64,000 bases of DNA from Symbiodinium sp. CCMP2592 (taxonomy: Eukaryota > Sar > Dinophyceae > Suessiales > Symbiodiniaceae), in the NCBI GenBank assembly GCA_905221615.1, contig CAJNDT010005997.1, forward strand, positions 208,668 through 272,667, given 5' to 3'. Position 1 is the first letter of the stretch. Each line of letters opens with the position of its first letter. Positions 37,101 to 62,752 of the stretch are shown here, piece after piece. A program made the position numbers and the translations under genes. The notes beneath the pieces were generated by a model. The model saw only the letters and a list, made by a program, of their open reading frames with translations, had not been told where the DNA came from and searched no databases.

Positions 37101-38930
37101 CTCCTACTCTGCATCTGAGAAGAACACGGGTGTTTGAGATATCTGACTCTGTATTGGCATTTCTCGGTACAGCCGCTCAGCTGCTGTGAAATTCTATACA
37201 ATCTCGGAGCAGCATGCGCACAGAGACAGAAAATCAAGTTTTGAATGTTGAAAGGCTCAAGGAAAATTTTGAGCAGGTGTGATTGCATCTGGAAAAGCCT
37301 GGGTAGCACGCCCGGGACGGCCGGTGTTAGATGAGTCAACCTGTTTCTCATGGAAGCGGGCGCAGCCAGTGTAGTGCAAATTGTTCGTGGGCGCTTGGAT
37401 TAACTATGGGGGGTTTGCAAATGGGTTCATGCACAGTTCCCGAGGCAAAGAGACAGTTCCGGAAGAAAGCCTGAGTGTGAAGCTTTCGACAGAACTGATC
37501 CGCCAATTTTCCGGGTCAAGACTCGGCGATATTGATATGCTCAGCTGCAGTGGGCCGCGGCCGTTTCGTCTGTTATATCAAAGTTGGCTTTCTACTTCTG
37601 CTGATTTGGCCTCTTTTCCTCGGCTCAGGAAGACAATCAAAAGAACTGGGCTGTTCGCTCGGAATGTGTGCAGGTCCTGGGGTTCGGCTAACGAGGTAGG
37701 ACACACACTCAGGCTGGGCAAAGCTGCGTTTTTCGAGCTCCGGTATGAGGCATGGAGTCGAACAGCTTCAGAGCATCCGAAAACGACACAAGGCACCGGC
37801 AAGCACTGCTGCAATTTCTGAGAGGACGATGGTGTCACGGAAAACAAAACCTTCATTCTCAATCAGGAGAAGCCATGTCTAGTTCAAACCCATCTCAGCG
37901 TATCCAATCCAAACCTGTTGGTAGGAGCCGTACAGAACCTCCTCCATTCTCATTGCTGGTGACAATTTCGGTCCGCTCACTCAGCGAGCCCTCGACGTTG
38001 CTAGTTACTAGTTCGCGCTCGTAGCTGTGACGCCCCAGGATGTGGCTCATCACGCGAGCATGCGTATTGCGCCCGTTTTCTTGGGCTCGGGGTGACCAAA
38101 GATCTGACACCGGAACCTGCGATCTCTGAGGCCGTGGGCTCTGAATGATCAGGGCATCCGCTGCATCATTGCTCCTAGCTTCGCGGACATCTTCTTCAAT
38201 AAGTGCGGCCTGCACGGTTTTGTTGGTGTTCAGGGCAGACTGTGAGACACGGACTGATCCCTGGCTCCAGTTGCTTCAAGAACGGGATGCTGCCCATTGC
38301 CGTGACAAAGGAGCATGCAGTGTGTGTGCCAGCGCGTGCCGCGCTAGCTCTGGCGAGCAATGGCAAGCGTTGACGCGCAAACGCGAGTTGCGGCCTGGAC
38401 CCTGATCCTGAAAGGATGTGGTGGAAGAGCTCTGGACACACTCGGAGGCTTCACGCACAGGCACCCTGTCGAAGCTTCGAGCCCCGAATGCCCTGAGGCA
38501 CACAAACTATTGAGCGTCGACCTTCAGAGCCAGGAGATTAGAAGAGAAGGCGGCGAGGTACTCCGCCAGTGTGGGTCGAATGGGATCAATGCGAGTGACT
38601 ACAGTTTCTACTGTCCCTCCTTGGCTGTTTGGAGGCCATCAAATTTGAAGTGGACCCGTTCCGGAAGTGCAGAGCTCGATTGTTCGCATCGCGCGAACTC
38701 TCTGCAGCCTTGTTCTCCTCGGCTGCCGAGGCATTGCTTACTGAACGGACTGGACGACATAGGCAAGGGCGGCCAGGTCAGAGGCCGCAGCGTTCGAGTG
38801 TATCCGAGTCCGAGGCTTGACGCTCCAAAAGAGTGATCACATCGACAGCTTCGAGGCTCATGCTCTGCCGCTGGAACTTCTACGTGGCTTTAAGAATCCT
38901 CTTGGCGGGAAGGCGAAGCGGAGCTCCATG
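12028..38930 (+). CDS. leuCD: Fused 3-isopropylmalate dehydratase (LeuC-LeuD), ~40 exons over ~27 kb
   Basis: Isopropylmalate isomerase, step 2 of leucine synthesis, in fungal-type LeuC-LeuD order. LeuC: 12028-~12069 ([10 protein letters not shown]), ~15881-15958 ([14 protein letters not shown]), 16011-16058, 16118-16189 ([11 protein letters not shown]), 16241-16282, 16334-16367, 16497-16561 ([19 protein letters not shown]), 16815-16845, 18791-18841 ([17 protein letters not shown]), 18910 onward ([15 protein letters not shown]), 19639-19684, 20420-20486 ([15 protein letters not shown]), 20586-20617, 24783-24826, 24886-24936 ([14 protein letters not shown]), 24988-25021, 25067-25110, 25173-25218, 25295 onward, 26043-26086, 26134-26174 ([13 protein letters not shown]), 35651 onward, 35751-35798, 35849-35933 ([15 protein letters not shown]), 35982-36013, 36072-36099, 36158-~36217. 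LeuD: 36918-36952 ([11 protein letters not shown]), 37629-37649, 37713-37749, 37825-37866, 37925-37970, 38039-38063 (CGSSREHA), 38131-38202, 38271 onward, 38635-38666, 38731-38762, 38815-38855, 38913 onward. All three cluster cysteines are present. The transit peptide, a short exon near 19 kb and the LeuD N-terminus are not located. The stop is unclear. Confidence 0.93.
12500..12660. repeat. CATG/TATG-type tetranucleotide repeats
   Basis: Alternating purine-pyrimidine runs such as GTATGTATGCATGTATGC at about 12597-12640 and TACATATACATGTACAC at 12528-12545, inside the first long LeuCD intron. Confidence 0.8.
13030..13690. repeat. AT-rich AAGGTATTCTAT array, block 1
   Basis: A degenerate tandem repeat of about 12 nt (consensus AAGGTATTCTAT, with variants such as AAGGTATCCTAT) fills this part of the LeuCD intron 12.07-15.88 kb. 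It is interrupted at 13362-13475 by one copy of a ~110-bp module. Confidence 0.8.
13362..13475 (+). repeat. ~110-bp interspersed module, copy 1
   Basis: Contains TTCATAGGAACTCTTACCC, a central GAAATTCACTTGGGGACATC and TTTTGGCTCCCATTGG. Diverged copies with the same order of elements lie at about 14270-14385 and 15070-15180, and a short partial copy at about 14598-14645. Confidence 0.6.
13690..14250. repeat. G/C-homopolymer and C-rich telomere-like island
   Basis: Contrasts sharply with the AT-rich arrays on both sides. Contains runs of eight or more G (13760, 14150, 14190-14210), a C-strand telomere-like tract (CAACCCTAAACCCCACC near 13939, and CTAAACCCAAAACCCC near 14077) and two CCCCACA...GGGG motifs. 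The ORFs of 80-92 codons here look spurious. Confidence 0.6.
14270..14385 (+). repeat. ~110-bp interspersed module, copy 2
   Basis: Shares TTTCATATGAATCCCTTACCC, AATTCAACTGGGGGACTC and TTGGGCTCCACCGG-like segments, in order, with copy 1. Confidence 0.6.
14400..15260. repeat. AT-rich AAGGTATTCTAT array, block 2
   Basis: The same unit as block 1, with variants GGGTATTCTA, GGTACTCTAT and AGGGTATATAG. Two (TA)n tracts (about 14711-14727 and 15202-15223) are embedded in it. It ends at about 15255, where ordinary-composition DNA resumes. Confidence 0.8.
15070..15180 (+). repeat. ~110-bp interspersed module, copy 3
   Basis: Shares CATAGGAATCCCGTGCTCAC, AAAATTCACCGGGGAATTCTC and TTGGGGTCGGACTG-like elements, in order, with copies 1 and 2. 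The partial copy near 14598-14645 also has CTCGGCTCGGACTGAT. Confidence 0.6.
15400..15660. repeat. Diverged direct/inverted repeat unit
   Basis: Two direct segments about 120 nt apart (TTTCAGTACAAATATTGAG near 15494, CTTCAGTATGAATGCTGAG near 15616) and a third related TGTAAATACTGAATTC near 15403. Between them, ATCAGAGAT and ATCTCTGAT form an inverted pair around a ~23-nt loop. No gene is seen. Confidence 0.5.
18380..18730. repeat. CAT/ATC trinucleotide microsatellite
   Basis: Imperfect CATCATCAT and GTCATCATC runs in the 1.95-kb GC-AG intron 16846-18790 of LeuCD. The Ile/Val/Met-rich ORFs here are artefacts. Confidence 0.9.
19400..19565. repeat. GTC/GTG microsatellite
   Basis: Runs of GTCGTC and GTGGTGGTGG in the LeuCD intron that ends at 19638. 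Confidence 0.85.
20690..20795. repeat. GA-rich purine tract
   Basis: AGAGAGAAAGAAAGAGGG and GAGAGATGGAGAGATG runs at the 5' side of the 4.2-kb LeuCD intron, immediately before a strong hairpin. Confidence 0.85.
20799..20898. other. 100-nt nested inverted repeat (candidate structured RNA or element end)
   Basis: The outer arms are TTGCCTGGCGAGGGAC (from 20799) and GTCCCTGCCAGGCAA (to 20898), complementary except for one bulged base. Inside, ACTAGCC and GGCTAGT pair exactly, and a G/C-rich core follows. GTGATGA at about 20840 matches snoRNA box C, but no box D was found. The structure lies about 175 nt upstream of the ATG of the unrecognised ORF at 21072. Confidence 0.55.
21072..22352 (+). CDS. 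Unrecognised 426-residue low-complexity ORF inside a LeuCD intron
   Basis: I do not recognise the protein. It is complete from ATG to TGA. Residues 1-130 are basic, Gln/Pro/Lys-rich and disordered, with [15 protein letters not shown]. Residues about 170-220 are Thr-rich ([12 protein letters not shown]). Residues about 230-290 are Gln/Pro-rich. From about 290 a helical segment begins ([19 protein letters not shown]) with a later [20 protein letters not shown]. The layout, a disordered basic N-terminus followed by a helical domain, recalls gag or ORF1 proteins of retroelements, but no zinc knuckle, RT or integrase is visible in the locus. The ORF lies wholly within the GC-AG LeuCD intron 20618-24782, on the sense strand. 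It could be a nested host gene or the surviving part of an element. Confidence 0.55.
   Translation: MKETPSSSSLLTVSGGKQPQQQEHRRAERKPSEAKPRQAPAAPREAATDEQDGTHSQPSNTDATKADSTTTHGGTPPSKAQKQVHFAADVKDPPPKEKSRKPANKPKQPPSQPPQAPRDFSAFVDKRDLRGNRGTDNQEAPRERGRPATPATPTGPFAQVRDGRDIGGKKKKTTTTTTTTSGDVAVHPTTTSTTGITVERTTASTSTTTTSNPNITTPDSDELNFMQHIQQALQRGAAPLPQNAQQPQPLTSGDRQLPATIPDSIAEVPVAQHPQPPQATYTPATSTDRIEHYLTRIYSLSNQLRRGNMVAHLAQCALADLPVDSQTEAEVLRHLELESMPPPNVTGEPGAKRARVDTTSTPTQQALQRIRAKAVQRLSAASNHEYITYYDIQHDVDIVLTWLNNHIHAMARQPATVGDASDGTSL
22327..22948 (+). CDS. Overlapping +1-frame continuation of the unrecognised ORF
   Basis: This frame opens at about 22273, has an ATG at 22327, and overlaps the end of the 426-residue ORF by 26 nt in another frame. 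It reads as helical, constrained sequence ([40 protein letters not shown]) to about residue 140. A third frame (22541-22948, ending FRSDILLA before TGA) looks equally protein-like at its end. Either one protein is broken by two frameshifts, or programmed frameshifting or splicing joins the frames. No zinc-binding, protease or polymerase motif is seen. Confidence 0.45.
22950..24170. other. Intronic stretch, no gene seen
   Basis: AT-richer than the upstream ORF locus. The ORFs at 23120-23637 on either strand have no recognisable domain. It could be the 3' untranslated part of the ORF locus. Confidence 0.4.
24175..24245. other. GC-rich hairpin followed by (GA)n
   Basis: GGGCATGA at 24175 pairs with TCATGCCC at about 24216, with further CCCGGG and GGGCGC core pairing. 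It is followed at once by AGAGAGAGAAAGAGAG. Together with the GA tract and hairpin at 20690-20898 it roughly brackets the ORF locus inside the same intron. Confidence 0.5.
26175..28200. other. First part of the 9.5-kb LeuCD intron, no clear gene
   Basis: The intron opens with GC after exon 26134-26174. The + ORF at 26767-27111 and the - ORF at 26905-27687 (Ser/Pro-rich) have no recognisable domain. Confidence 0.4.
27980..28172. repeat. Three (GA)n tracts with a repeated flank
   Basis: GA runs at about 27985-28003, 28020-28053 and 28145-28171. The second and third are each followed by GAGAACGTCCAGCT, so the tract and its flank were duplicated as a unit. Confidence 0.85.
28209..28513 (+). CDS. 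Ubiquitin-like domain gene nested in a LeuCD intron (3' end not found)
   Basis: Exon 28209-28241 starts at ATG with [11 protein letters not shown], the first beta strand of a ubiquitin fold. Exon 28331-28384 reads [18 protein letters not shown] and exon 28442-28513 reads [20 protein letters not shown]. These match ubiquitin positions 1-50 in order (strand 1, strand 2 with a P-T-D turn, helix 1, the P-x-x-Q-R-L turn and strand 3). Introns are GT-AG, with a GA donor after 28513. The remaining strands and any C-terminal Gly-Gly are not found, so this could be a Ubl domain of a longer protein, a free modifier, or a truncated copy. It lies inside the LeuCD intron 26175-35650 on the same strand. 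Because it has introns, it is not a simple retrocopy. Confidence 0.65.
29263..29480. repeat. Left flanking repeat of the copia relic (LTR-like)
   Basis: A C-rich tract (29263-29318), then GCAAAGGTACAGGCATAC, GCTAGAACCTTGAGC, ATACATGCATGTGAC and ACAGGCACCTGGATGTG. The same four strings recur in order at about 32430-32576, some 3.1 kb away, on the other side of the copia-like coding remains. Confidence 0.65.
29803..32015 (+). mobile_element. Degraded copia-type (Ty1) retrotransposon
   Basis: A Lys/Gly-rich segment ([20 protein letters not shown], about 30127-30186) and a protease-region segment in another frame ([20 protein letters not shown], then [13 protein letters not shown], about 30560-30660) resemble dinoflagellate copia polyproteins. 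Further frames carry [20 protein letters not shown] (about 30747-30806), DDEWVIN (30893) and a second basic, Gly/Lys-rich stretch near 31528-31620. Coding switches between all three frames with stops, so the element is inactive. No intact integrase or reverse transcriptase core is seen. It lies in the 9.5-kb LeuCD intron in sense orientation. Confidence 0.7.
32410..32635. repeat. Right flanking repeat of the copia relic (LTR-like)
   Basis: Shares GCAGAGGTACAGGC, GCTAGAACCTTGAGC, CTACATGCATGTGAC and ACAGGCACCTGGATGTG with the left copy, in the same orientation. The C-rich tract (32579-32631) follows here but precedes the shared strings in the left copy. Confidence 0.65.
32640..33980. other. 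Intronic stretch, nothing recognised
   Basis: Ordinary composition with short, mutually overlapping ORFs on both strands. There is no domain and no exon matching the LeuC order, in which VFIGSCTN must be followed by [12 protein letters not shown] at 35651. Confidence 0.45.
33985..34072 (+). repeat. Interstitial telomere-like tract (TTTAGGG type)
   Basis: Includes GGGTTTAGGGGTTTAGGG and GTTTAGGGTTTAGGG with degenerate neighbours. The G-rich strand is on +. It lies in the middle of the LeuCD gene, so it is not a chromosome end. Confidence 0.8.
34080..35640. other. 3' part of the 9.5-kb LeuCD intron, nothing recognised
   Basis: A (C)10 run at 34223, a G-rich stretch at 34577-34590 and short unassigned ORFs. 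The intron ends with GGAG before exon 35651. Confidence 0.45.
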
Positions 38931-38979
38931 TTCCCTTGGTTGGTGGCATCCCGAGGTTTTTTCTCAGATCCAACTGGGA

Positions 38980-39495
38980 GCATTGCTCTGGCCAAGGATG
39001 GCCCAAACTACAGCAGATTAAAGGCGGAAGTTCGCATTTCCACGACCAAGGCTCAGCTCAGATGCCTCTAAGCGAAGTGGGGAGTGGCATTCAAGCGAAG
39101 AGATTTTCACATCTTGCTTGGCAGTCCGCGGCATTCTACGCACGTGTATCCAAGGGATTCCTGGCGAAATCCTCAGCAGGCCAGATGCATTCACTTGACA
39201 GCGATTTTGAAGCCACAGAGGCTGGTCTTGCAGCAAACGACGATCGGCCAGAGCGTCCTGCGGCTTCGCAGGTACAGAGCTTGGCTTGGGTTAACTCTGG
39301 AGCGACTGAGCCCCGCCGTCGCCAGCTCATTCTGACTGCCACGGGCAATGCGATCGAGCGGGCGGTTCGCGTGTCGCAAGACCTCAAGGCCCTGAGATTC
39401 CATGACCTGTTAGAGTCTGGGAACCCCCCGTGGTTCCCGTGGGCAGGCTGAGGGTGAGGTCGATATCTTGAAAGTTCGTACACAGATGGTGCAGC
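38980..39495 (+). CDS. Alba-like nucleic-acid-binding domain, in frame with the LeuD end
   Basis: Alba proteins are small DNA/RNA-binding proteins also found in RNase P/MRP. The exon ending at 39050 reads KAEVRISTTK. After intron 39051-39124, exon 39125-39175 reads SAAFYARVSKGFLAKSS. Exon 39326-39388 reads LILTATGNAIERAVRVSQDL, the Alba signature helix (sGxAI.kAv). Exon 39447 onward reads AEGEVDILKVRTQMVQ, matching the strand that follows. Donors are GC-type and reading phase is kept. No ATG lies just upstream in this frame: the frame runs open from LeuD exon 38913 straight into the Alba segment. It is either a C-terminal fusion to LeuCD or a separate gene whose first exon is unseen. One segment between exons at about 39176-39325 and the C-terminus are not located. 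Confidence 0.65.
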
Positions 39496-39499
39496 GCTT

Positions 39500-41550
39500 A
39501 CTACCGTGTGACCGTGGTGATCGTGGCCTAGTGTGCAGAGGTCACAGTTGGAGCCCGCATTTGCAGTGATCGCCATTTAGGTCACCGGGTCCAACCAGCG
39601 GGCGCAGGTGCCACAGGCCAAAGCATGAGAGCTGCAACAGTTCAAAAGCCAACACGGCTGTACAAGTAGCTTCAATCCGACCATATACCAAGTAGCTCGT
39701 TTGCCCCATGCCACGTGCGAGTTTCGAGCGCATTTTTGGGTCCTTCGCAAAATACAGACCTGGGCAATGGTCCCAGGCATGAAGGGGACGTTACGTTGTG
39801 AGGAAAATTTCAACGGGTGTCAAGTCGATGCCCTCAGTCCAGGAAGGCTGTCATCCTTCAGACTGCTTGCCCCGGAGTCTGTGCTGCTCGTTGTTGTTTC
39901 GGATTTGTTGCTGCGAAATCTGGGGTCACTTACCCAGTCATGCGAGGAGGACGATGGACTGCCGATGTATGTCATGTGAAAATGCTAATCCAAGGCCGCG
40001 TTGACATTCTAAGCATTGCTTCTGGAGTTTCGGAAGTCCAAATCTGGCTCTCTCATCGCGGCTTGGAGCTGGGAGGGTCGTGCAGCGGTCGTGCATGTGG
40101 TGCAAGCCTTCCAAGATTCCAAGAGGCAGTTGAGCGAAAAACTTGCAGCACCTCAACTTCGAGCTTGCAACATCTTGCAATATCGGCCAATCAATGATTG
40201 CCAGTCACATGCCGTGCTGCAACATGTGTGCATTTATCAGCAGTGCGCAACTTCTTCTAGTCGCGAGACCAGAAATTGAAGATCTATCAGATCAGTCTCT
40301 GTCACCGATGCATGAAGTTGACAACTTCAGGAACTTATATAACTTAACTGTCATGCAATGCGGGGATATCATGCAGCTTGATAGTCAGATGCCAGGTGTG
40401 CGTGACACTGAAAGCGAGGCCGTTGTTGCCTCAGCATTCATTGCTTCTAGCAGAAAGGCAGTGCAGAATCAGCACCGAATTGGATTCGCAGGAAAGCACG
40501 TGCGGTGATTGTCGGCAGTGGTGCAGCAGCAGGCGCGAGACGGCCACGGGACAGAAGAGTGCATGTGCATGTTTTCCTCCCTGTCCGAGGCAGCACCGCA
40601 TCAAAGGCTACTGACTGGTAAAAATCTGGCCCCACCCGCAACATGCTAGCAACACTGCAGCCCCACCGCACCATCCTCCACACCGGGACTCTAGATCGCA
40701 GTGAGCATAAAAAGCACACCAGAAATGTGGCAACTCGTCCTTGATCGCTGCATTCCCTAGGATGCTGCGCAGTTTTTCATCCAGAGCAGACCTGGCAGTA
40801 ATCTGCTGGCGAGTCGCTCTTGTGAGCATTGACGGCCAAAATGTGGAGAGTGCCGAACCTAGGATTCATCGCCAGGAAATGCAGGATGACGAAAGAGAGA
40901 TGTATGATCGCAGGCATCGCGGGGTAATGTGACGGACACCCGCCCTGGCATCCTGCAGTTCCTCGACGCGTCTCCTGTGCAAAGGATGCAGGCTTCTCCG
41001 TTTCTTGCAGTCAGCCACCAGGCTGACCACTGTCCCTGACAGGCAAGACACCACAAAAAAATTATGCATCGCAGATTTTCACGAGTTGCAGCTGTTGAGT
41101 ACATTGTCGTTGAAGCGACGGGAAACTATTCACACTGCAAGGATTTACTTGTCATCGTGTTCGATTTCTATAGCAGGCTTGTTCCAGTGTTGGAGAGCAT
41201 GTTTCGGAGAGGTGTGCCCCCGAATATCTCTCTGTTTCAGGGTGGCGGGACAGCGGGACTGCTCATCCCTCGCTCTGAACTTGTGTGCACCACGGCTTCA
41301 GCAGGGTAGGATGGTTTGCGCAGCACATGAACAGCCATGCGAAGCTTCATGGACCAAAAGCTCCGATGCTGGCGTTGAACAGCTCAAGGACCTCGCCAAC
41401 AAGTCACAATTTCAACTCTAGTTTGTGGGCAACTCGCCTTCTTCCAAAGTCTTTTTCTAGCCTTTGTGCAGAGGCAGGGCGATGAGTTGGTGACACACTT
41501 GTGGGTGTTCATGTATTCCAGTTTTGGCAGGTAGTCGAGCAGGTGGTCGA
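39500..41550. other. Stretch between the Alba-like and FAM184 genes, no recognised gene
   Basis: Some + strand segments look exon-like (for example QDSKRQLSEKLAAPQLRACN near 40111-40170), but no family or exon chain could be established. It may hold the Alba-like 3' end and spacer. Confidence 0.4.
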
Positions 41551-41556
41551 GCAAAC

Positions 41557-59693
<18,137 letters not shown>

Positions 59694-60444
59694 CGAAGGA
59701 TTTCTCGTGACACCATGGCATAGCCTGCGGATGAGAGCAGCACAGGCCTGGATCAGGAATGGCTGGAATGAATGTGGGCTTGCCTCCGCCACTATCTCAA
59801 TTGTGCAGTTGCAGTTAGTTTCGAACCACGGCTAGCCTGAAAAAAGGCTGGGGATGACTCCTGCCCCGACCCGAAGCAGCAGCAACAAGCCCAGCAACAT
59901 CCAGAAGTCCTCGGCTAAGCATCTCCCAGTGCCTCTGTTTGCGCAGCGAGCCTTTCATGGTCCATCTGCCGGTTTCCTTTGATGTGTTTACAAGGAGGCC
60001 TTCGAGCGGGAGCATGCGACGCGCAGGGTCCATGGAGTAGTTTCGCCACACAGCACCACCTCGCCATGTCGCCATGTCTCACCCACAAAATCCATGCATG
60101 CTGTTTCACGGCCTTGCGGCACGACTGCAAATGAATATGTGCAAGTCGGTGCTGCAATGCCTTGTGCTCATTTCGACCAAAGATTCCGAGGGCACCATGA
60201 GGGCTGGCTGTGTTGCTAATTGCCACGGTTTGTGTGCAGTCATTCGTGCAACGAGCTACAGGTGCTTTCCGAATGGGGCTATTTGGCCGGAGGTTTAGAA
60301 AGGACATGAAAAGTCGCTTCCATGAACTCACTTCCAGGCCGTTTCGTACCGTGTTTGCCACAGGATCAAACCGCGAATGATGGCCTTGAGTTCCATGCAT
60401 TTTAGACGCACGTGATCACCAGCTCGGCAGCTCAGAGAAGTGCC
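59694..60444. other. Intergenic spacer FAM184 to DNAI7-like
   Basis: 751 nt from the TAG of the FAM184 gene to the ATG of the next gene. No promoter motif, polyadenylation signal or small gene was recognised. Confidence 0.5.
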
Positions 60445-62752
60445 ATGCCAAAAACAAAGAAAAAGTCCAAGAAACAACTGGAGGCATGTCAGTTCTGGTG
60501 CCACAGAGCTTCTTTCATGTTTTCGCGGTACGCTTTCCGACGACCAGGATGAGTTGCAGAAGGCAGCAGAAGAGCAACGACGCCATGAAGAAAAAGAACG
60601 TCTGTTCAAGTTGGAGGAGGTGGGCAAGTCTGCCGAGTCTCGCTGCACGCATGAAGCTCGGGCATGCTCTCCCGCCAGCATTATCCAATTAGTTGTTCAA
60701 TTCTTCATTAACGAGTACCTGATGTAGAAGTAGTTGCTGAGGCTGGCTTGATAATTGATTCTCTCCCACCTGGCTGGCGGTCACAGATCGAACAGAACGC
60801 TGTAGGCAGCAAGGTTGAAGTTCAAGCACAGGCCAGGGCTTCTAGATGGAGAGTTTACATTTCCTTCGTAATTGTACTTCTCCTCATGCAGTGTATTCCA
60901 AGTGTGTGGCAGTGCAATGAGCCCTGAGACAGCGGACTCGTCTGCTCTGCGTTTCGAGGAAAGTTCGTTCTCCGGCAGCTCAGCGACATCCCAGTAATGT
61001 GGTATTCAGGTGGATGGAAAGGGAAGAGCAAGCAATCGACGTTGCAAGTGTACAAAGTACAAACTCGGAGTCAAAATCGAGTGGTTCCTGGATGGCCCCA
61101 GCCTTGCGACGTCATTCGGGCTGAGACATCAGCGGGGAAGATCCGTTGTCAAGACTCATCGAGAAATTGATGTGTTGTGCTGGCACGTGCGTCACAGTCC
61201 CGGATGCTGACGGCGCATGTCTTCGAATCCTCCGACAGTTACTCTGTGTAACATGATCTCGATGCTGGCATGGGGTTCGAAGGATGTCGTTGTGACGACA
61301 GTGCGTGCAGCTGCTACTTAGTAGCCTTGGTGCCGGACCTGCGTGGACTCGCCTCGAGTCGCTGGCGTCGCCGCGCTTGCCTTCACCCTGTCCACTTCTG
61401 TGCCGAGCTTTCCCTACCAAACTCTTCCGACTGCACGGGGAACTCTTCCGCTGACGGCTGATGCCGACGCAGCAGAAATTCTTTGTGTCATGTCCGTGTG
61501 TTCCGATTGCTACGAAGGCGCTGCCCGGCGCATCGCGACAGAGCACCCGGGACCTGTAAAGAATCCTGTAAAGAAGACGCGGCGCACGATTGTTGGCACG
61601 GGGGATCACGGGGGCGAGCCGGTGAAAATCATGAAGCCACCGGCATAGCGGCATAGCGGACTTGACTGAGAGACGATTTCAGTTTTGCTCCTGTCAAGCA
61701 GGGGGCGCATGGGGGAGCTAGGAGGCTAACATTAGCTGTGGTTTCTAGGGTTCCTGGGGCTTCGGGATATGCGGGATTTTGCGATGATAGAATAGCACCC
61801 TGCTCTGTGAAGGATGCTCTGGCCGCCCATCGGGAGCGCCTGGAAATTGAGCTGGAAGGTAAGAACCGCGTGTTAGAAGCGGAGCGATTAGAGGCTGGGC
61901 AAAGTTCCTGGAATGGATAGGTCACATTTTGCAATTGTCATGCGCTGACCGCTGACTTGCGCTGCGAGGAGGAGCAAGAGATTGTTGCTCGTGTTGCTGC
62001 CCGGTTTGCGGACACCGGCATGCACTGCGCCGATATCCCATCGGTTTGGCAGGAATGAAGGGCGAACGGAAGCGATGCCTAGACTATGAGCAGCTCCAAT
62101 CTTGGTTGCGCCTGCGTAGCTCAGGGGAACACCGGTCCGGTAGATTATTCTCTCTAAGGTCGAAGCTCCAAGAGAAGATTGAATGGCAGAAGTTCGTGTC
62201 CTGCACATCACGCCCGAATGTCATGCATCGTGCTCAGTGCGACTGCAGGGCAGCCGCCATGGCTCGGCTAGATCTGATTCTAAGGTTTGAAAGCGAGATT
62301 ACCACATATGTCACGATGGTTCGCCCTATACTCGGCGTTCGAGACTTGAGTTCAACTGAAGATTTGTTGAAAGCTGCTCTGTCAGGTGAGGAGAAATCAG
62401 ATCGAGAGTCTATGGAGTCTGCCATCGAGAAGTGCAAGGCTGCAGAGGAGGTTGCCCGCTTCTTGGAAAAGCTTCTCGACTGGGGGGGGGGGGGCATGCT
62501 CATCGGCCCATGAATCTACAGGTCGGTGACCTCTTGGAACTCTACTGCAAAGCTTGTGAAGAGGGCGATGTCATCAGACAAGACTGGCTGCAGCCTAAGT
62601 TCCACCTGAACGAACTGCAGCTCCGCACATGTCCATTTCCAAGGTGCATGCACTACATCGCAGAGATCCGCGAACTGGAAATCGAGCTGATAGATGCAGC
62701 AACGGCGCATTTGTCCACTCCCCATCTTTTGCAAGAATGTGAGCTCGCTTTG
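60445..62752 (+). CDS. DNAI7: DNAI7/CASC1 (CFAP94)-like axonemal dynein factor, 5' part
   Basis: DNAI7 family proteins are linked to assembly of inner-arm axonemal dyneins. The first exon, 60445-60483, reads MPKTKKKSKKQLE, a basic start typical of the family. After a GC-AG intron, exon 60548-60619 reads DELQKAAEEQRRHEEKERLF, the charged helix. An exon at about 61809-61858 reads DALAAHRERLEIELE. A block near 62175-62240 reads IEWQKFVSCTSRPNVMHRAQ, corresponding to the family's W-x-x-Y/F-x-x-C-x-x-x-P-x-P segment. It is followed by TTYVTMVR (about 62299), DLSSTEDLLKAALS (about 62344) and IRELEIELIDAATAHL (about 62667), which fit the next helices. The C-terminal two thirds are not seen and probably lie beyond the window or in 62.8-64 kb. 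The family call rests on short segments. Confidence 0.6.
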
